Below are positions 1-11,246 of a stretch of 33,633 nt of DNA, in pieces (position 1 is the stretch's first letter; each line of letters starts with the position of its first letter). Position numbers and translations under genes: made by a program. Below the pieces are notes generated by a model. That model saw nothing but the letters and a program-made list of their open reading frames with translations. It was not told the DNA's origin and did no database searches. The stretch is from assembly GCA_018396655.1 (NCBI GenBank), contig JAGTQF010000015.1:1-33633 (forward strand), given 5' to 3'. This stretch comes from Candidatus Bathyarchaeota archaeon. GTDB lineage: Archaea; Thermoproteota; Bathyarchaeia; Bathyarchaeales; DTEX01.

Positions 1-1200
<1,200 letters not shown>

Positions 1201-1236
1201 TCGATCTCTATTAAGTAGTATTTGGGTTGACTTTAA

Positions 1237-3060
1237 ATGTGCGGGATTTTCGGCTGCATATCTAGAGACAATAATGTTGCCAAAATCATTCACGAATCGT
1301 TAAAAAGACTTGAATATAGGGGTTACGACTCAGTTGGAGAAGCCACAATCTCCGAGGGGCGGATTTACATAAAAAAGGATCAGGGAAAAATTGATGATGT
1401 TCATAGGCTTATAAACCTCGATGATTTACCTGGTTCAATTGGTATAGGGCATACTAGATGGGCGACTCATGGTGCGCCTAGTAGGGTTAATGCGCATCCT
1501 CATCTTGATTGTCATGGAAAGATTGCAGTTGTTCATAATGGTATAATTGAGAATTTTGCTGAGCTTAAGGCTGAATTGGAGAATTTGGGGCACTCATTTA
1601 AGTCTAAAACCGACACGGAGGTTATACCACATTTAATTGAGGAGAATCTTAAGGGCGGTCTATCCCTTTTAGATGCTGTTCGTGAAGCTCTGAAGAGACT
1701 TGAGGGCTCCTATGCGCTTGCAATTATCTCAACCATCGAACCTGACAAGATAATATGCGCTAGGAGGGAGAGCCCTCTAATTCTTGGAGTTGGCAAAGGA
1801 GCGATGTATTGTGCATCAGACATACCAGCCTTCCTCCCATTGACAAATGAAGCTGTCATATTAGAGAATAATGAGGTTGCAATATTATGGCATGACAGAT
1901 ATGAAATACGCAAACTAGAAAACTGGTCTCATGTCATTAGAGAGCCCGAGATAATCACTTGGACTGCTGAGATGGCCGAGAAGCAGGGTTATCCCCACTT
2001 CATGCTTAAGGAGATTCATGAGCAGCCACTTGCGTTAAGAAACGCGCTTAGATTGCAAGATATTTACTTAGACCTTATGGCAACATTCCTAGATAGGGCT
2101 AAAAATGTTTTTCTAGTAGCATGTGGAACATCCTATCACGCCTGTCTTGCGGCTTCATACATGTTTTCTAAACTAGCGTACCTTCCCACATATCCAATTA
2201 TAGCATCGGAGTTTATTGAGCAGGCTGGAATGGCAGTTAACATCGACACCGCAATTTTGGCTGTGAGCCAATCTGGTGAGACAGCTGACACATTGGCTGC
2301 TGTTGAATATGCGAGGAATAGAGCTGCAACGGTTCTTGGCCTCACAAATGTAGTTGGCTCAACATTAACCCGCGTGTCGAGAGTTTATATACTCCAGCAG
2401 TCTGGACCCGAAATCGGGGTTGCAGCAACAAAAACCTTCACATCACAGCTTCTTGTTCTCGCTCAGCTCGCTTTGAGGGTTGCGAAGATTCGTGGTAAGG
2501 TGAGCAGCCAAGAAATTAAGAGCTTTGAGAGGGAGCTTAAGATGATTCCGGATATAGTTGAGTGGACAATTATGAGGAATGAGGAGAAAGCCAAACAGAT
2601 TGCACGAAAATATAGAGACAGCAGATTCTTTCTCTTTCTTGGCAGAGGAATAAGCACCGCAACAGCCTTAGAAGGTAGACTCAAGCTTATGGAGATATCT
2701 TATGTTCCAGCAATGGCCTTTCCAGCTGGTGAGAGTAAGCATGGGCCCATAAGTCTCGTTGAACCAGGCGTTCCAGCGGTCTTCATATGCCCAAAAGATA
2801 AAACTCGCAAAACAATAATTGGGAATATAATGGAGATGAAGGCTCGAGGGGCATCAATAATATCCGTTATCGAAGAGGGAGATGAGGAGATTAAGCAGCT
2901 CTCAGACGACTACTTCGAGGTTGCTGGCGGGGTCTCAGAAATCTTCTCACCAATAACATTCATAGTTCCACTACAGTTATTCGCCTACTATATGGCCGTT
3001 GAAAGAGGCTATAACCCAGATATGCCGCGTAACCTAGCAAAATCCGTAACAGTTAAGTAA
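1237..3060 (+). CDS. glmS: Glutamine--fructose-6-phosphate aminotransferase (isomerizing)
   Basis: Makes glucosamine-6-phosphate from fructose-6-phosphate and glutamine, the entry step to UDP-GlcNAc for glycans. The 607-aa length is normal. The N-terminal class II glutaminase begins MCGIFGC, with Cys2 the nucleophile, followed by GHTRWATHG (71-79), HNGIIENF (100-107) and TDTEVIPHLIEE. Two SIS domains follow: CGTSYHA and SQSGETADT in the first, and GRGISTATALEGRLKL and GESKHGPISLV in the second. The C-terminal tail NPDMPRNLAKSVTVK carries the conserved lysine used in sugar-ring chemistry. The ATG start is fixed because Cys must be residue 2 after Met removal. It is divergent from the beta-galactosidase. 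A second, SIS-only relative lies at 22500. Nothing looks damaged. Confidence 0.97.
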   Translation: MCGIFGCISRDNNVAKIIHESLKRLEYRGYDSVGEATISEGRIYIKKDQGKIDDVHRLINLDDLPGSIGIGHTRWATHGAPSRVNAHPHLDCHGKIAVVHNGIIENFAELKAELENLGHSFKSKTDTEVIPHLIEENLKGGLSLLDAVREALKRLEGSYALAIISTIEPDKIICARRESPLILGVGKGAMYCASDIPAFLPLTNEAVILENNEVAILWHDRYEIRKLENWSHVIREPEIITWTAEMAEKQGYPHFMLKEIHEQPLALRNALRLQDIYLDLMATFLDRAKNVFLVACGTSYHACLAASYMFSKLAYLPTYPIIASEFIEQAGMAVNIDTAILAVSQSGETADTLAAVEYARNRAATVLGLTNVVGSTLTRVSRVYILQQSGPEIGVAATKTFTSQLLVLAQLALRVAKIRGKVSSQEIKSFERELKMIPDIVEWTIMRNEEKAKQIARKYRDSRFFLFLGRGISTATALEGRLKLMEISYVPAMAFPAGESKHGPISLVEPGVPAVFICPKDKTRKTIIGNIMEMKARGASIISVIEEGDEEIKQLSDDYFEVAGGVSEIFSPITFIVPLQLFAYYMAVERGYNPDMPRNLAKSVTVK

Positions 3061-3272
3061 GGAACCCTAAGCAAAAACACATCTATATGCGCAAATTTAA
3101 TTCTAGAGATGCTCTGGAAGGCTAGAGGTGGAGGACTTATACAGCGGCTATTGGAGAAGGCGCTCAAGTAACATTTGATTTAAAGTCTCTGATATAAAGT
3201 TAGACTAATCTGAAAAATTAATAAATGTCTGAGTTTTTAATTTTTTAGGATTTAAACTTCAGGTGAAGAAGA
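3061..3272. other. Intergenic spacer with promoter and SD for the next gene
   Basis: No convincing gene. A TATA-like TTAATAAA at about 3218-3225 and an AGGTGA Shine-Dalgarno at 3261-3266 fit the TTG start at 3273. A 20-codon ATG frame at 3111-3173 is too short to call. Confidence 0.4.
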
Positions 3273-6272
3273 TTGTCTTCCAGGAGCTTTAGTCTAAATT
3301 TATTGGTATCAATTTTCTCAGCATTACTTCTTCTGGTCTTACTTAATTCTTATTTAACTACAGTTTTTGCGTCTGAAAACCTATATATTCAGGTGAATGC
3401 TTTCGACGCGATAAAAAAGACCGCGATAAAAGACGCAACAATAATGATGGTTGATAATTTTGGAAATAAATTAGTCAGATCTACAGATGATAGTGGCTTA
3501 TGTATTTTTCCGTGCTCATTTGGCTATTCATACCATATTTATGCTTATAAAGGAAATTTCGAGACCATGCAGATAGAATATGCCCCAAACAAAAGGGCAA
3601 TTTCAGTAAAATCTTTTGAGCCAATTATCGTGGATATGCCATTAGTTCCCGGAGCGGTAGTAGTACTGGAGGGTAACTTATATCTTGTTGAACTTCCAAA
3701 CCCAAGAGAGCGCGCCATGGAAATAAGCTTAGTAAAGAGAGACCCCTCATATACTCATAGATTTATCAGCGAATATGGCCGGTCTAACGACGCCTTCTAT
3801 CTCGGTCTGGGCGAAAAAATCGCCATTATTCCAGCGGGCACGCCCATAGACCTTTTGGTTCGAACCTCCGTTGTTTTAGTAGAGGAGAAAACGGGTATTC
3901 CAAGACAAATATACAAGGAGTTTTATGTGACTGACGTTGATGGGTCCTCCTTTATTCTTTCTCAGGGCGATATTAAAAGGGTTTCCATATCGCTCTATAG
4001 CCTTAGAAAGAGTATAGAAGATGTCAGACGCGTTTATGAAGAAGTAGTTTTGCAGGTAAGCGAGGCGCAAAAATTTGGATTTATGGTATTTGAGGAAAGA
4101 AGAACATTGACTAATGAAGTATATCAGCGAATTATTGAGGCCGAAAGACTTCTGCAAGAAAGCGATAGCGGTATTAACTTTGAGAGAGCATGGCTTCTTC
4201 TTCGCGAAGCCCTTAGTAAAGTAAGATATACTTCGAAAATTATTGAGGACAAATTTCTTATTAGCGAAACGAACACCGTTTATATTTCCGCGGTAATGGC
4301 GATGTTCAGTATAATTTTAGCTTTCTTTTTCTTCGAGAATGAAAAGAGAAAGATAATATCAAGCCTGATTTTCTACGTTATCCTTTTGATAACGTTATAT
4401 TTGACGTATCCCGGTGCCCACATAATATTGGACAAAAACGTCCTGCTCTTTATACAATCCTCTATACCGTCCTTCGCCCTCTTTCTATTTATCGTATTTG
4501 GTTTGCCACGCATCTGGAAGGAACGGGGTGTGGAGGGAGAAGTTTCATGGAGGAGCGCAATCTCAATAATATTCTCCATGGGCAAGAGAGAGATAAAACG
4601 GAAAAGAACGCGGGGTTTCTTTACAATATTATCTATATGTATTCTAATCTTATGTTTTACGTCACTTACATCTTTTGGAACAGCCTTTGGTGTAGTATCT
4701 GAAAGGATAAATGTTGCACCACCCTCAAGCGGAGTAATAATGATTAGACGTGGAACGGGCGATATCCCATTAGGTTACGGCGATATATACTTGATTTCCT
4801 CAAGAGTTGCACCGATAGTTAACGTTTCATTAAGGCTTAAAAACCCACCGAGTTTGAATCCGTTAGCCAGAATACGGAACCCGCTTTCTGGCAAAGAGAT
4901 GCCAATTTTTGGTGTGCTTGCTATATCTCCATTCAATGAAAAAGATTACACAGGGTTAGATGAAGCGACCGAAGGGGGTTGGCTAAGTGAAGAGAAAATT
5001 GGTGAGGTACTTATAGGCTCTAGCATGGCAAGTATCCTAAAGGTCGGACTTGGAGAGAACGTGATTCTCGAAATTTTAGGCACGCCTATTACAATCAATC
5101 TTATTATTAAGGGGTTAATAAATGACCAGCAATATAGTGAGCTCTTGGATGTTAATGGTGAAAAATTTGGACCACTAAGACTAACAGAAGCTAATATAAT
5201 CAGAACATGTAATAGCACAGAAATCATTGTATTAAATTTGAAAACGGCTGAGTTCATACAAGATAGAATTGAAGAGAGTAAGAGTGCAGTAATCTTTCTG
5301 TCTCCTTCAGAGATAGTATTTAGGTTTGCCGACAATATTAATGTTGAGGAGACTGCTAAAAAACTTGTTCAGCTCCTCAGTTATGAAGTTTTTGTTTCCA
5401 GCAATAATTTTGTAATGCGATATTATATTGGCGTTTATATAGAAACAAAAGGAGTTGCCGAACTCTTAATTCCTCTCATTATGGTTATATTGAATACCAC
5501 TATGGTGATGATAAACAGCGCCTATGAAAGAAGTAGGGAAATAAGAGTGCTATCAACACTTGGGCTCAATCCAACACATATAGGTCTGACATTTGTGGCT
5601 GAAGCCACGATACTTGGAATGGTAGGTGGAAGCATAGGCTATGTAGCTGGCTTAGGCTTCTTTAGGATAATGCTACTTTTCGGCCAAGACCTTATGGTTA
5701 GAGAGAAACTTGAATGGTGGTGGAGTGCGCTGGGTTTTGCTCTTGCTATAATCGTCTCGTTAATTTCAGTCACAAGACCAGCAATAATGGCCATTAACGC
5801 TTATACTCCATCAAGAGTGAAACGCATCAAGAGAACTGAGGAAGAAAAAGTTATGCGTAAAGAGGAGATATTTAAGGTTTATCAGGCGAGAGATTTTAGT
5901 ATGCCGCTTAAAGTGTCTCTGAGCGAGAAGGATTTCTTCATAAACTTCTTCATAGACTCATTAAAAGAAGTGAGTACTGGCTATATGGAGCGAGTCGAAA
6001 ATATTGAGGAGAAGCCGGAGATTGAAAATCTTAAGAAAGAAATCATAAAGGAGATTAGATTCGATTATTATTCTGGAACCGAACTAAGTAGGGGAACAAG
6101 AAATACTTTAGTTATGACAAAGAGCCCCTCAGAGGAGTATTACAGAGTTAAATTGATTTCAGAACCAATTGTTGCCGGCGCTCCAGAAACTGTTATTGAA
6201 AGAACAGTAGATTTTGTACAGAGCATCATATTAACATGGGTGAAAAATAAGAAGAAGATAATGGGTGCCTAA
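3273..6272 (+). CDS. FtsX-like permease with exported N-terminal domain (999 aa)
   Basis: Membrane protein of the MacB/FtsX permease class. Order of parts: a signal-anchor helix (about residues 8-32); an exported beta-rich domain of roughly 200 residues that starts like a carboxypeptidase-regulatory-type sandwich (ASENLYIQVNAFDAI...DATIMMVDNFGNKLVRSTDDSG); a charged alpha-helical stalk (about 245-335); three membrane helices (about 338-415); a basic GKREIKRKRTRG turn and another helix; a MacB-like extracellular domain; and the FtsX core with INSAYERSREIRVLSTLGLNPTHIGLTFVAEATILGMVGGSIGY. A soluble, presumably cytoplasmic, tail of about 170 residues closes it. The TTG start is chosen because AGGTGA sits 7 nt ahead and gives an intact signal sequence. 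No ABC ATPase gene is in the window. It shares stalk, FtsX core and tail with the protein at 13681. Function is unknown; sensing or transport at the membrane is inference. Confidence 0.85.
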   Translation: MSSRSFSLNLLVSIFSALLLLVLLNSYLTTVFASENLYIQVNAFDAIKKTAIKDATIMMVDNFGNKLVRSTDDSGLCIFPCSFGYSYHIYAYKGNFETMQIEYAPNKRAISVKSFEPIIVDMPLVPGAVVVLEGNLYLVELPNPRERAMEISLVKRDPSYTHRFISEYGRSNDAFYLGLGEKIAIIPAGTPIDLLVRTSVVLVEEKTGIPRQIYKEFYVTDVDGSSFILSQGDIKRVSISLYSLRKSIEDVRRVYEEVVLQVSEAQKFGFMVFEERRTLTNEVYQRIIEAERLLQESDSGINFERAWLLLREALSKVRYTSKIIEDKFLISETNTVYISAVMAMFSIILAFFFFENEKRKIISSLIFYVILLITLYLTYPGAHIILDKNVLLFIQSSIPSFALFLFIVFGLPRIWKERGVEGEVSWRSAISIIFSMGKREIKRKRTRGFFTILSICILILCFTSLTSFGTAFGVVSERINVAPPSSGVIMIRRGTGDIPLGYGDIYLISSRVAPIVNVSLRLKNPPSLNPLARIRNPLSGKEMPIFGVLAISPFNEKDYTGLDEATEGGWLSEEKIGEVLIGSSMASILKVGLGENVILEILGTPITINLIIKGLINDQQYSELLDVNGEKFGPLRLTEANIIRTCNSTEIIVLNLKTAEFIQDRIEESKSAVIFLSPSEIVFRFADNINVEETAKKLVQLLSYEVFVSSNNFVMRYYIGVYIETKGVAELLIPLIMVILNTTMVMINSAYERSREIRVLSTLGLNPTHIGLTFVAEATILGMVGGSIGYVAGLGFFRIMLLFGQDLMVREKLEWWWSALGFALAIIVSLISVTRPAIMAINAYTPSRVKRIKRTEEEKVMRKEEIFKVYQARDFSMPLKVSLSEKDFFINFFIDSLKEVSTGYMERVENIEEKPEIENLKKEIIKEIRFDYYSGTELSRGTRNTLVMTKSPSEEYYRVKLISEPIVAGAPETVIERTVDFVQSIILTWVKNKKKIMGA

Positions 6273-6353
6273 ACTACACCCGCTGTTCCCCTATTTAATC
6301 CAAAAATTTAAGAGGGAAGAGTTACACCTTCATAATCAGGACGGTTTACAAAA

Positions 6354-8906
6354 ATGGAAAGAATAGAGGAGGTTTTATCAAATTTTCGTAATCCTCCACC
6401 AGGTTATGGAATAATTCACTGGTGGATTCTGAGTGGAGAAGTATATGAGAGAAGAATATCTGAGGAACTCGATGAGATTAGAAATCTAGGAATATCCAGC
6501 GTTCTCATAGCTGCTGGTCATGGCGTAAATCCCCGCTATCTTTCAGAGGAATGGTTTAAGATGATCAAATTTGCTGTCAGAGAGGCAAGAGCGCGAAATA
6601 TGCTAGTCTGGCTTGCTGATGAAGGAGGTTATCCGAGTGGTTTTGCTGGTGATGTATTTAAGCTTAAATATCCAGATCTGCGAATGAAGGCTCTAATTAT
6701 CGGCGAGAAGATAAATGTTCAGGGCGGACAAAAAGTAGATTTTCTTGTTCCCGAAAAGACCATAGGTGCTCTTGCTGTCAATACTGCAAATGGTAATAGT
6801 ATGCCGCTTGATATAAGTTCTGGTAGAATTAACTGGGTTGCACCTGAAGGGCACTGGCAAATTTGGCTAGTGCAGCAAAGTTTCTGCACTTCACCAACAA
6901 GATATGTTCACCATCCAACAGGGGCGAAAGATACAACATTCCCTCTATGCGATTATCTTAACCCTAAGGCTGTATCTGTTTTTCTGAGTGAAGTTCATGA
7001 GAAATATAAAAGATATATTGGCTCCGAATTTGGGCGTGTTGTCTTAGGCTTCTTTGGTGATGAACCAGATTACTCAATTCCAGGCATCCCTTGGACAGAG
7101 AACATTTTTGAGGAATTTAAGAAAATTAAGGGTTATGATGTGCAACCTTTTATACCACTTTTCTTTTCAAAAGTTATTCCTGAAGAGGCTGTGCGCGCAA
7201 AAGCTGATTACTGGGATGTGTGGTCTAAAATTTTTAGTGAAACATTTTTCAGACTCCAGTTTGAATGGTGTGAAAAGAATAATCTTCTGTATACTGTGCA
7301 CTTGAATCATGAAGATGATATGAGATTGCTCATTCGCTCTGAAGGAGACTTCTTTAGATGTATGCGATATGTTCATGTGCCAGCTATAGACGTGATTTGG
7401 CGGCAAATATGGATGGATAAGACAGCTGATTTTCCTAAGCTCGCATCCTCTGTTGCTCATATATACGGTAGGAGATTCGTGCTTAGTGAAAGCTTTGCTG
7501 TTTACGGCACAGGTTTATCATTGGAGCAAGCTAAGTGGGTAATAGACCATCAATTTGTTCGTGGAATCAACTTGATTTTAACCAGCATTTTCATGCCGAA
7601 ACATCTCAATAACCCTCAATCCATATACTTTAATAAGCTCATACAATATGCTAAAAGAGCATCTTTCCTCCTTTGTCTAGGACAACCTTCCGCTCAGATT
7701 GCTCTATATTATCCTACAAGAGAGTTATGGATGGGTAATGATGATGCGGATAAGAAAGTTTGGAGTATTGTACGCCAGCTCTTAGAGAATCAAAGAGATT
7801 TTGATTTTGTGGACGAAGAGTCGCTTCTAGCAGTACTTAAAATTGAGGGGGGAGCATTGCGGAATCTTAGTGGACAAGTTTATAAAACCATAATTATTCC
7901 GCCGATAAATGTGCTTTCCCGAAAACTTCTGGAGAGACTAAAGGATTTTGCAAGATCTGGCGGGCAAGTTATTTTTCTCGGCTTTAAATCGCCCATGATA
8001 ATCGATGATTCTTTCATGAGAGTAGAGAGTAGAAAAGAGGACTTTAATTGGTTTATATGTCTACCAGATGAAGAAATTAACTCACATCTACTCGAAATTT
8101 TACCAGAACCAGATGTCTCATTAGACCGCTTCCTTCCAATGGTAAAATATTTGCACAGCCGCTGGCATGATATAGACATATACTTCTTCTTTAATGAGGG
8201 AGAGGAAAAAATACGTTGTAAAGCCACGGTTGAGGGAAAAGGATCCGTGCAGATATGGGATGCCGAGTTGGGGCAAAATATATCGCTGGAAGGACGCCAA
8301 ATAGCAAGCAATAAAGTAAACTTTCTTTTAGAGCTGGAGCCATATGAGACTAAATTTATCTTAGTTGGCCCTTCAATGCCGAAAGCAGAATCGCAGAGAA
8401 CACTGCTTGAACCATTAGGCACACTTTTAGATCTATCTGAGGATTGGACGATAGAAATCGATGGTAAAAAATATACTTCCAGCAATCTTAAATACTGGTC
8501 TGAGCTTGGATACCCATCATATAGTGGCGCAGTTATTTACAGGAAAGAGTTTCGACTTCCACTAAAGGAGATACCGGAAGACACACGTATATTTCTTGAG
8601 TGCAAAAATGTTTATTACTCGGCAAGGGCATGGCTAAACAATATTTATCTAGGCGAAAGAGCATGGCGACCATTCCGCTGGGACCTCACAAAAGCGTTGA
8701 GGCCTAACGTTAATTTTCTTGAGATTGAAGTTCGCAATACCCCCGCTGCAGCATTTGCTGGTGACCCAGCTACTCTCGAAAAGCTTAAGGAAGAATCTAA
8801 GAGAGGTGGTTACTTAGCTATTTTCTTAAAGTTCGATATTGAAATGCTTCCCTCAGGATTACTTCCACCGGTAAAAATAGTGGTATATAGGGAAATTAGA
8901 GAGTAA
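6354..8906 (+). CDS. GH106-like glycoside hydrolase (predicted alpha-L-rhamnosidase-type)
   Basis: A soluble 850-aa protein. Its first third resembles the TIM barrel of GH106-type enzymes: IIHWWILSGEVYERRISEELDEI, then GISSVLIAAGHG, EEWFKMIKFAVREARARNMLVWLADEGGYPSG, and the acidic strand end GFFGDEPDY. A later FVLSESFAVYG...GINLIL segment carries another conserved acidic residue. A middle domain resembles the beta-galactosidase trimerisation fold (KTIIIPPINVLSRKLLERLKDFARSGGQVIFLG). The C-terminus is a GH2-type jelly roll (YSGAVIYRKEFRL ... ARAWLNNIYLGERAWRPFRWDLT). There is no signal peptide, so it should act on imported oligosaccharides. Beside a PL22 lyase and a beta-galactosidase, removal of rhamnose from rhamnogalacturonan fragments is a reasonable guess. 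The hydrolase fold is likely; family GH106 and substrate are less certain. Confidence 0.7.
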   Translation: MERIEEVLSNFRNPPPGYGIIHWWILSGEVYERRISEELDEIRNLGISSVLIAAGHGVNPRYLSEEWFKMIKFAVREARARNMLVWLADEGGYPSGFAGDVFKLKYPDLRMKALIIGEKINVQGGQKVDFLVPEKTIGALAVNTANGNSMPLDISSGRINWVAPEGHWQIWLVQQSFCTSPTRYVHHPTGAKDTTFPLCDYLNPKAVSVFLSEVHEKYKRYIGSEFGRVVLGFFGDEPDYSIPGIPWTENIFEEFKKIKGYDVQPFIPLFFSKVIPEEAVRAKADYWDVWSKIFSETFFRLQFEWCEKNNLLYTVHLNHEDDMRLLIRSEGDFFRCMRYVHVPAIDVIWRQIWMDKTADFPKLASSVAHIYGRRFVLSESFAVYGTGLSLEQAKWVIDHQFVRGINLILTSIFMPKHLNNPQSIYFNKLIQYAKRASFLLCLGQPSAQIALYYPTRELWMGNDDADKKVWSIVRQLLENQRDFDFVDEESLLAVLKIEGGALRNLSGQVYKTIIIPPINVLSRKLLERLKDFARSGGQVIFLGFKSPMIIDDSFMRVESRKEDFNWFICLPDEEINSHLLEILPEPDVSLDRFLPMVKYLHSRWHDIDIYFFFNEGEEKIRCKATVEGKGSVQIWDAELGQNISLEGRQIASNKVNFLLELEPYETKFILVGPSMPKAESQRTLLEPLGTLLDLSEDWTIEIDGKKYTSSNLKYWSELGYPSYSGAVIYRKEFRLPLKEIPEDTRIFLECKNVYYSARAWLNNIYLGERAWRPFRWDLTKALRPNVNFLEIEVRNTPAAAFAGDPATLEKLKEESKRGGYLAIFLKFDIEMLPSGLLPPVKIVVYREIRE

Positions 8907-8948
8907 AAAAGAGTAAATAGTGTAAAAATGAACAAAAATGAACAAAAA

Positions 8949-9004
8949 TTTTTAAATAAACAAGGGAAATAGAGTATTTTTGAAGAATTTTAATTAGGTG
9001 GGAG
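8949..9004 (+). promoter_or_regulatory. Promoter and Shine-Dalgarno of the first OPT-like carrier gene
   Basis: A TATA-like TTTTTAAATAAA at about 8949-8960 predicts a start of transcription near 8983. AGGTGGGAG just ahead of the ATG at 9006 is a clear ribosome binding site. A short direct repeat of AAAAATGAAC lies immediately upstream (about 8925-8948). This suggests the carrier gene can be transcribed apart from the hydrolase. Confidence 0.5.
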
Positions 9005-9005
9005 A

Positions 9006-11189
9006 ATGTCAAGTGAAAAGGTAGAATTAATGAAGGGTTTAACTCTTAGAGCGGTGATTATCGGCGTTGTTCTAAGCGTTGTTTTAACTGTAACAATGAC
9101 TATTGGTGCCTATACAATAAGCCATCATTTTGGTGGAACAAGCTATGTGGTTGGTGCTTCTAATTCTCCAAGCGCCTTTAACGTCTTTTGGTGTAATGGT
9201 CTCTGGGTTATGCTTCTACTGATACTAGTTACTTCGCCACTACCTAAAAGACTTAGACTTACAAAGCAGGAGCTGACTGTTATATTAACAATGTGTATCA
9301 TAACGATACCATTAGTGACAAATTGGTGTGAAGTTGCATACGCCATGGTCTTTGCGCCCGAAAGCATAGCTGGTGGTGGAGCATTATATACTGTTGGCGG
9401 AGAGGCTGACATATTAGTTAAGTGGTGGCAGGGATGGCTAACTAGGATCGATGCTTACCCAACCAGCAAAAATCAGTATGTCAATGGTGGATGGCTTGGT
9501 AGGCCGATAAACGTTGTTCTTCCATACCCCTTTGAAAAGTACCTACCAATGTTTGTATGGCATTGGGGTCAAATAATCACCCTTGGGCTCTTATGCATAT
9601 TCATAGCTGCGATTCTGAGGAGACAATATGTCGATATTGAAGCCCTACCATTCCCGAATGCTGTAGCAGCAGTAACATTAATAAATGAGACTACTGAAGT
9701 TAATGGAAAAGTAAAAATTTTTAGGGATAAGTGGTTCTGGCTTGGTTTTGCTGTGGCACAAATAATGGTTCTTCCAGGTTACGTTTATATTGCAGGTTTA
9801 CTTGGTGGCTTTGATACAACATGGTGGCAATTTAATACGACAGCGAAATACGATATTATACTACCTTATATACCGTTAACATTTGTCTGGGTTGCACCAT
9901 GGTTCTTAGGCTTCGGAACGCTCATGCCAACGGATTTCTTAATAAGCTTCTTCATAACATGGCTTGTCTTTATAGTTGGCATAGCAAACATAGAATGGAT
10001 GATAGGAATGTTCACTCCACCACCATCAAATGCGAATATGGCCTGGTACGTGGCGCGCATAAGGGATAACCTAATAATCCTGAACCCAGCGGGTGTTGGA
10101 TTGAATGGAGTGGCCTATGGTATAATGATTGCTGCGGCAATTTATCCACTCTGGGTTCACAGAAGGCATGTGGCAACAACAATAAAGGCTTTATGGCGTA
10201 AGCCGCCAGTCGAGGTTGAGGAGAAAGAGGCACTACCATATAAATGGCTGTATATTGGTGCAATACTGAGCTTCATAGGTTACTTAATTTGCTTCGCTAT
10301 CACACCAGCAGTGGAAGTTTTATGGCTTATGGTACCATTCTTGGTTCTAACAGTCTTCTGGTGGATTGGTGGAGCAAGATTTGTAGCGACAGTGGGAGGC
10401 GGCGGAAGATGGAGTGAACAGAGAATGGGCTTTAATGCTATTCCAAATGGTTGGGCTGCTAGAACAGCGCTATTCTCGCTTTATGGTAAACCAACCGTAG
10501 AAGATGCTCTCTCCGGCAGAGTCATGCTTTACGCCCACTATATACACGGCGTCCAGGGATATTGGACGATGAGGTCTGCGAATTCGATGCCCATGCCAAT
10601 AGTTCTGGACTGCTTTAAAGTTGCTAGTGTAACAGGGACAAGAACACGTGACATATTAATAGCGGCCATAATAGGTCTACTGATACCCGTCTTTATTGCA
10701 GGTCCATTAAGGTCCTCAATGAACTATTGGGCAACATGGAGAGTTGGTCCAGGACAGAACAGCTGGTGCTCAGAAGATGCTGGTTGGGTAGCAGTAATAG
10801 CCGCTAGAGGCGAACCCTATGGTTGGAGAGACGCTTGGTACATCGGTTATCCAGTTGGTAATCCATGGCCGGACGTGCCTGGAGTCACCACGCTAATATT
10901 GATGGGTTTTGTCATCGGAGTTGTTTGCTTCTGGCTTAAATCAAGGTTCTCTTGGTTCATTTATACGCCATTTGCAATAGTCTTTTGGGCATCAGAGCTT
11001 GGAGGCGAATTATGGTGGTTCCTTCTGCTAGTAGCTCTAATAATAAAGCTCATCGTAGTTAGAACATTTGGAGTATTATTCTATGAAGAGAAAATAGTTC
11101 CATTGGCGACGGGCTTAATAGTCGGCGGCATGCTCTACATGACAATAGACTTTACGTATTACTGGTTCAATATGAGAGTATTTGTTTAG
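9006..11189 (+). CDS. OPT-superfamily-like membrane carrier (DUF6785/DUF6784 type), 727 aa
   Basis: A polytopic membrane protein with about 14 hydrophobic helices. Features that point to the OPT superfamily are TKQELTVILTMCIITIPLVTNWCEV early on, the loop IEALPFPNAVAAVTLINET (matching the LPFPxGxA-type signature of OPT transporters), and a long Trp-rich extracytoplasmic segment. I recall such proteins being annotated as DUF6785/DUF6784; they have no experimentally known substrate to my knowledge. The neighbouring lyase and hydrolases suggest uptake of an oligosaccharide, although classic OPT proteins carry peptides or metal chelates. It has a second, 625-aa relative two genes downstream, so the two may form a heteromer. 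ATG start is backed by AGGTGGGAG. Confidence 0.75.
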   Translation: MSSEKVELMKGLTLRAVIIGVVLSVVLTVTMTIGAYTISHHFGGTSYVVGASNSPSAFNVFWCNGLWVMLLLILVTSPLPKRLRLTKQELTVILTMCIITIPLVTNWCEVAYAMVFAPESIAGGGALYTVGGEADILVKWWQGWLTRIDAYPTSKNQYVNGGWLGRPINVVLPYPFEKYLPMFVWHWGQIITLGLLCIFIAAILRRQYVDIEALPFPNAVAAVTLINETTEVNGKVKIFRDKWFWLGFAVAQIMVLPGYVYIAGLLGGFDTTWWQFNTTAKYDIILPYIPLTFVWVAPWFLGFGTLMPTDFLISFFITWLVFIVGIANIEWMIGMFTPPPSNANMAWYVARIRDNLIILNPAGVGLNGVAYGIMIAAAIYPLWVHRRHVATTIKALWRKPPVEVEEKEALPYKWLYIGAILSFIGYLICFAITPAVEVLWLMVPFLVLTVFWWIGGARFVATVGGGGRWSEQRMGFNAIPNGWAARTALFSLYGKPTVEDALSGRVMLYAHYIHGVQGYWTMRSANSMPMPIVLDCFKVASVTGTRTRDILIAAIIGLLIPVFIAGPLRSSMNYWATWRVGPGQNSWCSEDAGWVAVIAARGEPYGWRDAWYIGYPVGNPWPDVPGVTTLILMGFVIGVVCFWLKSRFSWFIYTPFAIVFWASELGGELWWFLLLVALIIKLIVVRTFGVLFYEEKIVPLATGLIVGGMLYMTIDFTYYWFNMRVFV

Positions 11190-11246
11190 AACCAAAATCC
11201 CCCATTTCCCAATATTTTTTATATTATTTTTGGAGAGCAAAGAACA

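Noticed and set aside
3111-3173. 20-codon frame after glmS (MLWKARGGGLIQRLLEKALK)
   Set aside because: Amphipathic-looking but too short and without promoter or ribosome binding site; could be a gene remnant.
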